Position numbers and translations under genes: made by a program. The notes beneath the pieces were generated by a model. It saw only the letters and a program-made list of their open reading frames with translations, was not told where the DNA came from and searched no databases. A DNA stretch of 64,000 nucleotides from Ehretia macrophylla (taxonomy: Eukaryota > Streptophyta > Magnoliopsida > Boraginales > Ehretiaceae), in the NCBI GenBank assembly GCA_037974665.1, contig CM075773.1, positions 52,490,917 to 52,554,916 on the forward strand, written 5' to 3'. Positions 58,815 through 64,000 of this stretch are shown piece by piece (within the stretch, counting starts at the first letter, position 1; every line of letters begins with the position of its first letter).

Positions 58815-61246
58815 TGTAACGCCCCAAATCGACCCCACCTACAATCAGTCAGGACGCAACGGAATTTCGGCAGTATAACGACAGTAATTAAGACACCGAG
58901 GCTCTAAACCAACCTCTAAGAATATCATACAATCAAACTCCTCAACCAAACGACAATCAATTCCTCAATACCATTAACAACATACAACATAACCATATTT
59001 TACAATAATCATTCTTAGACAATCCATTCATAGTTATACGCCTCCATTCCAACATAATACCTTAACTTTAACATACATATCAAAATATATTATAAACCAA
59101 TTTAGTAATCTAAACAAGGTCAAAAGAAGACTACTAAACCATTATACATCAGTCTTTATACTAAGGTAGGTTTTACAATACATCATATTACAATAATTAT
59201 AAACAATCTCATGACAAAGACTCTTGCACATAAGACTTATCCACGTAAGGCACATTTTCCCCTTCTGGAGGCACGTACCCGAAATCTTGCGAAAGGACAC
59301 CTGTATGCATGCAATAATAGAGAGTGAGCTTATATAAAACAAGCTCAGCGAGGATCCGATATATCTCTAACAGTATTCACTATACTCCTTGGAAATGATC
59401 ATTTGAGCAAGTAAACACACAAATAAACATCAATACAATATAAACACATAACTATAATGACCAATTAATAAAGGATACTCAATTTGGTATAGCTCCAAAC
59501 TCCATCATGATCTCAACCATTCTTCTTGTAACTCCCCATTACTCACGCACCCGAGGTACCTCACTAGCCCCTCCCTCCATGACACCTCCGTCATGCGAGC
59601 TGGGGGTAGTCTTTGGTAGTCATGCCGTAATCAACCTGACAGCCCGATACTTCTCGAGAGGTGGCACATACATACCAAGACTTAACAATAATAATAAACA
59701 TCATTCACAGGAGGACAATCTAGCTGAATTGCCTATCTCCCGGTTCATCAATCATCAATCAATAATCATCAATAATCATTCATTTCCATCAACGTAACAT
59801 CAATATAATCATCAATATAACATCAATATTTAATTAAACAACAAACAACTAAGTTAGATGACAAAGTAGGCCATCCAACTTAATATGCATGAAACACGTA
59901 AACTAACCCTAGTCTAACCATTAACAACTCACAATTCAATCACTCAAATACCACCCAATCAACTAAAGGCTCAAATCAACAATTTAAAGAAAGACAACCT
60001 AAACTTCAAATAATCATATCTTACATTCTACTAATCCAAACAACTCTAAATCAGTTTCAAACACTCACCCATTCAATCAACTACATTAGCCCTCTCGGAA
60101 ACCAACCAAGACACATCAAAATCAAGCCCAACAACCCTAAAACCTCAATGCACCTAGGCTGAAATTTCTGAATTTTCACCCAAACATCGCAATCGAAAAT
60201 TCGGCATTATAACGGCGTTACCACGTAATTAACAAACTTTTAGAAATTGACGGCAATCGATTCCAACCACAACAACTCAAGATAATCATCAAAAGGCCAA
60301 TCTATCAAAATTAAATACCCGAAAATAAATAATTTCGCTACAATGGTTCAAATCTCTTAGTAATACACATAAACGATCCCTAGCATGCGCTGATCAATAA
60401 TATAACTTCAAATTAACATTCTAACAGTTCAAAATGTAGTTATGAGCAAAAACATAAAATATCACTTTTGAGATCTAGAATTTTTCTCTCACCTTTGATG
60501 CGATATAAGCCTAGATATGCGTGCAATGCGTGCCCAACAAGCGGAATCCAACTCAGCACGAAATTCTACGGACAAAAACTAGGTTTTTCTATGAAAAATT
60601 GCTTTGAAAAATGTTGAAGAAAACTTCTCTTTTGCTCATGGAAGCTCACGGCAATGTGAGTGAGAAATGAAGGGGTTTTGAGCTATTTTTGATGTATTAA
60701 GCTTGTATATTAAATACATAATGCAAAGTCACCAATTTTAACTAAGTCAAAGTTGTCATCTTTTAGTCTTTTAATTGTTTTAGACTATTTCTTGCTCAAA
60801 ACTAGTATGCAATACTTAGACTATTTTAAGTGACTTATTTTTAGGTGACAAGAAGTTCTACATTAAAATAGTTTCACCCGAATCGGCTTAAAACTCGTTT
60901 TCTTGCAAAAGAAAGTGTAAAAATCTTTAAATTCCAAAACCGATTCCAAATCCGTTTTAATCAAACACGGCTCTATTAATACTCGAGGACTAGGTTTTAA
61001 GATGTTTAAAACACCCCTGTAAAAATTTTAGCGGACAGGTGTTCAAATATAATATTCACCAAAATTGATGATAAAATTTCTGATTCTGTTTTTGATAAAA
61101 ATTTCATGAATGCACACTTAGCATGTATTAGGAGTATTAATCACATAATTATCACATTCTAAGTCATATAGCACATAAACATGTCAATTCACGCAAAATG
61201 AGGTAAAGCACGCAAAACGAGATAAAGCAAAATATGGGGTCTTACA
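58815..61246 (-). mobile_element. Tekay-1 3' LTR
   Basis: 2432 bp, plus sense TGTAACGCCCCAAATCG to GGGGTCTTACA. Its reverse complement aligns with the LARD-1 LTRs from end to end, for example GTTTATGTGCTATATGACTT near the start, and GCGAGCTGGGGGTAGTC at 59597 against the LARD-1 stretch at 23514-23530. The 33-codon frame is kept at 59209-59310. Confidence 0.9.
59209..59310 (-). CDS. Conserved 33-codon open frame in Tekay-1 LTR, function unknown
   Basis: It reads MHTGVLSQDFGYVPPEG and on to a TGA at the same codon as the LARD-1 copies, although the surrounding LTR has diverged visibly. See 23812-23913 for the comparison. Translation is unproven. Confidence 0.3.
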   Translation of the reverse strand: MHTGVLSQDFGYVPPEGENVPYVDKSYVQESLS

Positions 61247-61260
61247 TTATCCCTCCCTTA
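61247..61260 (-). other. Tekay-1 polypurine tract
   Basis: The plus strand TTATCCCTCCCTTA (minus sense TAAGGGAGGGATAA) borders the LTR; it overlaps the end of the pol frame. Confidence 0.82.
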
Positions 61261-62635
61261 AAGAAATTTCATCCCCGAAATTCTTACTTGCTGATCGGAA
61301 AAGATCTGGGTACTGTTGCTGCATCTGATCTCGCCTCTCCCAAGTAGCTTCCTCGATACAGTGATATTTCCACAACACCTTGACCATTAGAATCTTCTTC
61401 GACTTCAACTCTCGTTCTATCTGATCAAGAATACGAATCGGCTGCTCGTCATAAGTCAGATTCTCACGAAGCTGTAACGGCTCTGGCTCAAGAATATGAG
61501 AAGGATACGAATTATATTTTTGCAAATTAGATACGTGAAATACATCGTGGATATTAGAGAAATTCTCCGATAAAGCCAATCGATATGCCAACTTACCTAC
61601 TCTGCTAGTAATCTCAAATGGCCCCATAAACCTCAGACTTAGCTTACCACCTTTACCATAACGAGCAAACCCCTTACGAGGAGACAATCTCAAGAAAACC
61701 CGATCTCCAACTGCAAACTCCAAGTCCCGACGACGCTTATCAACATAACTCTTGAATCTACTCTGCGCCATAAGCATTCTCTGCCTGATCAACTGAACAT
61801 TCTCGATCTTCTCTAGAAGCTTTGGCTTAATAGTCGGATCAATAGTCTTCATCTCCCCTACCTCGTCCCAATACAAAGGTGAACGGCACTTACGATTGTA
61901 AAGAGCTGCAAAAGGTGTCATCCCAATAGTAGCTTGATAACTATTGTTATAGGTAAACTCGGCAAGTGGTAGATATTTCTCCCAGTTCTTCCCAAAGTCC
62001 AGAACACAAGCCCTGAGCATATCTTCCAGAATCTGAATAGTCCTCTCAGATTGACCTTCGGTTTGTGGATGATATGCTGTACTGAAGTTAAGCTGAGTAC
62101 CCAAAGTCTCCTGAAGTTTCTCCCATAAGCGAGAAGTAAATCGAGGATCTCGATCTGAGACAATACTAGATGGAATCCCGTGAAGTCTAACAATCTGATC
62201 CAAATAAAGACCCGTCAACTTTGTAACTTCATCTCCCATCCGCATCGAAATATAGTGAGCTATCTTCGTCAAACGATCCACGACAACCCAAACCGTATCA
62301 TTACCTCTCGGTGTTCTAGGCAAACCAGTGACGAAGTCCATCGTAATATGCTCCCATTTCCACTATGGTATAGCCAACGACTGAAGCAAACCTGCAGGTC
62401 ATTGATGTTCGGCTTTCACTCGCTGACAAGTCAAACATCTAGACACGAACTGAGCAACTTCTCTCTTCATATTATTCCACCAGTAATGTTGCTTCAAATC
62501 CTGATATATTTTGGTTCCACCAGGATGAATAGTATACTTAGAATTATGAGCCTCCTCCAGAATACCTCGCCTTAAGCCCGGTTCATCGGGAACACAAACC
62601 CTGTTCCGAAACCGAAGAATACCATCCTCATGCAC
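61247..62635 (-). pseudogene. Tekay-1 pol: integrase and chromodomain
   Basis: From 62635: the zinc-binding part (HPGGTKIYQDLKQHYWWNNMKREV..F.SRCLTCQRVKAEHQ), two in-frame stops around 62397 and 62365, then an open frame of 364 codons with the core residues in MDFVTGLP, SDRDPRFTSRLW and GQSERTIQILEDMLR. A GPFEI..RVGKLAYRLAL module and a chromodomain-like end (RILDQIERELKSKKI, VLWKYHCIEEATWE) follow. In living chromoviruses the chromodomain guides insertion to particular chromatin. The frame ends in the polypurine tract. Confidence 0.9.
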
Positions 62636-62713
62636 TTTGAAGTCAGACTGATCATCCGTGATCTGGTCCTTGATCTTCTGAAGTTTAACGTCAAGTTGTT
62701 GAGCTTCTCTGAT

Positions 62714-64000
62714 TTAAGACAGCAATAAAGGCAGAATATGGAGATGTGAACACATCACCCCAACCTGAGTCAACTCCGGTCTCCAATAAGTGAATTCCTC
62801 AAAAGCCTCCCACTTCTTGATAGCCAAACAAGAAACACTCACCTTACAGCTAAGAGCATCTGCTACAACATTTGCCTTCCCAGGCAGATAGCTGATAGAA
62901 CAATTATAATCTCCAAGAAGTTCTATCCATCTCCGCTGACGCATATTCAACTCCTTCTGTGAGAATAAATACTTAAGACTCTTATGATCAGTGAAAATCT
63001 CGAACTTACTGCCCCACAGATAATGACGCCACTTTTTCAGTGAGAAAACAACAGCTGCCAACTCAAGATCAGAAGTCGGATAATTCACCTCATAAGGTTT
63101 CAACTTTCTAGAAGCATAGGCAATAACCCGACCATTCTGCATAAGAACACATCCCAAGCCCTTCTTGGATGCATCGTTGTAAATGACCATATTGTCGGTC
63201 CCCTCTGGTAGAGCAAGTACTGGAGTAGTAGTCAATCTCTTTTTCAATTCCTGAAACCCACTCTCACATTTTTCATCCCAAACAAAGCTAGTCTGTTTTT
63301 GAGTTAACTTAGAAAGTTGCCCGGCAATCTTCGAAAAGTCCTTGACAAACCTACGGTAATAACCCGCCAAGCCAAGAAAGCTACGAACTTCCAAAACATT
63401 CTCAGGACGTTTCCAAGACATCACCGATTCAATCTTAGTGGGATCTACAGAAATACCGCTCTGTGTGATAACATGACCAAGAAAAGATATACGTTGTAGC
63501 CAAAATTCACATTTGCTGAACTTGGCAAACAACTGATGCTACTGCAGCTTCTGTGAAACAAGCCGTAGATGTTGCTCGTGCTCCGATTCAGACTTAAAAT
63601 AAACCAAGATATCATCAATAAAGATCACCACGAACTGGTCTAAGTACGGCTAAAAAACCCGATGCATAAGATCCATAAATACTACTGGTGCATTAGTTAA
63701 CCCAAAGGGCATAACTACAAACTCATAATACCCGTACCGAGTCCTGAAGGTAGACTTCGGAACATCCTCCGTGCGAATCCGAAGCTGATAATACCCCTGC
63801 CTCAAGTCAAACTTACAGTAGACTTTGGCTCCCTGAAGTTGATCAAACAACTCGTCAATCAGTGGCAAAGGATACTTGTTCTTGATGGTCACCTGATTCA
63901 AACCACGATAATCAATACACAATCTCAAGGTACCATCATTCTTCTTCACAAATAAAACAGGAGCTCCCCAAGGTGAAGAACTCTGCTGAATGAAACCCTT
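62714..64000 (-). pseudogene. Tekay-1 pol: reverse transcriptase and RNase H
   Basis: The open part 63949-63650 has [33 protein letters not shown] and [14 protein letters not shown] follows HRVF, then the catalytic FIDDILVY near 63615. A further stop lies near 63545. From 63532 come [38 protein letters not shown], and the RNase H domain ([45 protein letters not shown]), ending at about 62714. Protease and gag lie outside the window. Confidence 0.9.

Larger units (their letters stand above)
58815..64000 (-). mobile_element. Tekay-1, chromovirus (Ty3/gypsy), continues off right edge
   Basis: A minus-strand element of which the 3' LTR, polypurine tract and most of pol are inside the window. pol ends with a chromodomain-like module after integrase, which places it among plant chromoviruses (Tekay/Del-like). 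Its LTR is of the LARD-1 family. It is inserted in the Athila-2 gag; AAGTT (58810-58814) should be one target copy. Several stops make it inactive. Confidence 0.88.

Overview
This window is nuclear DNA of a flowering plant, most likely a eudicot. It is AT-rich. The only intact gene I can assemble is an intron-containing G-type lectin S-receptor-like kinase of the CES101-like group. Nearly everything else is plant LTR retrotransposon (Ty1/copia and Ty3/gypsy), much of it nested. I see no bacterial-type operon, CRISPR array, rRNA or tRNA gene.

Left part (1-18295) is a small receptor-kinase cluster. A cysteine-rich receptor-like kinase (CRK) pseudogene (4783-5451, minus) is cut by the long LTR of a copia element (Copia-1, 1-4782) that runs off the left edge. 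A stub of an S-receptor kinase exon lies on the plus strand (5968-6183), next to a gypsy solo LTR (6245-7923) with a perfect 5-bp target duplication. The intact S-receptor kinase (9996-13352, minus, seven exons, 796 codons plus stop) follows. Then come a duplicated 3' flank, a PIF/Harbinger-like MITE, one end of a CACTA transposon, and the last exon of a second S-receptor kinase copy.

Middle (18296-47341): that second copy is split by Copia-2 (minus). Copia-2 is split inside its reverse transcriptase by an Athila gypsy element (Athila-1, 19056-39190, TSD CATAG). Athila-1 is in turn split by a non-coding element with 2.46-kb LTRs (LARD-1, 21864-29591, TSD AAGCA). A further copia LTR sits between the gag and protease regions of Copia-2. 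All coding regions carry stops or frameshifts. LTR divergence by eye falls in the order nesting predicts: Copia-2 most diverged, then Athila-1, then LARD-1.

Right part (47342-64000): kinase exons 5, 4 and 3 of the broken S-receptor kinase resume. They are then interrupted by Copia-3 (plus, 48291), which is interrupted by a plus-strand Athila/Tat element (Athila-2, 49414). Athila-2's gag is split by a non-autonomous Athila-like element (Athila-N, 51395-58329, TSD TGTAC) and then by a minus-strand chromovirus (Tekay-1, 58815 to beyond 64000). Tekay-1's LTR belongs to the same family as the LTRs of LARD-1, so it is a plausible autonomous partner. The missing 5' exons of the second kinase copy should lie to the right of this window, and the rest of the CRK gene to the left.

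No new gene system was found. The most interesting signals are inside the retroelements: a 33-codon reading frame kept at the same length in three LTRs of the LARD/Tekay family, a polypurine-tract-plus-hairpin module used twice in each of two Athila elements, a triple hairpin array in the leaders of two copia elements, and short direct repeats or palindromes just upstream of LTR TATA boxes. Element names here are local labels.
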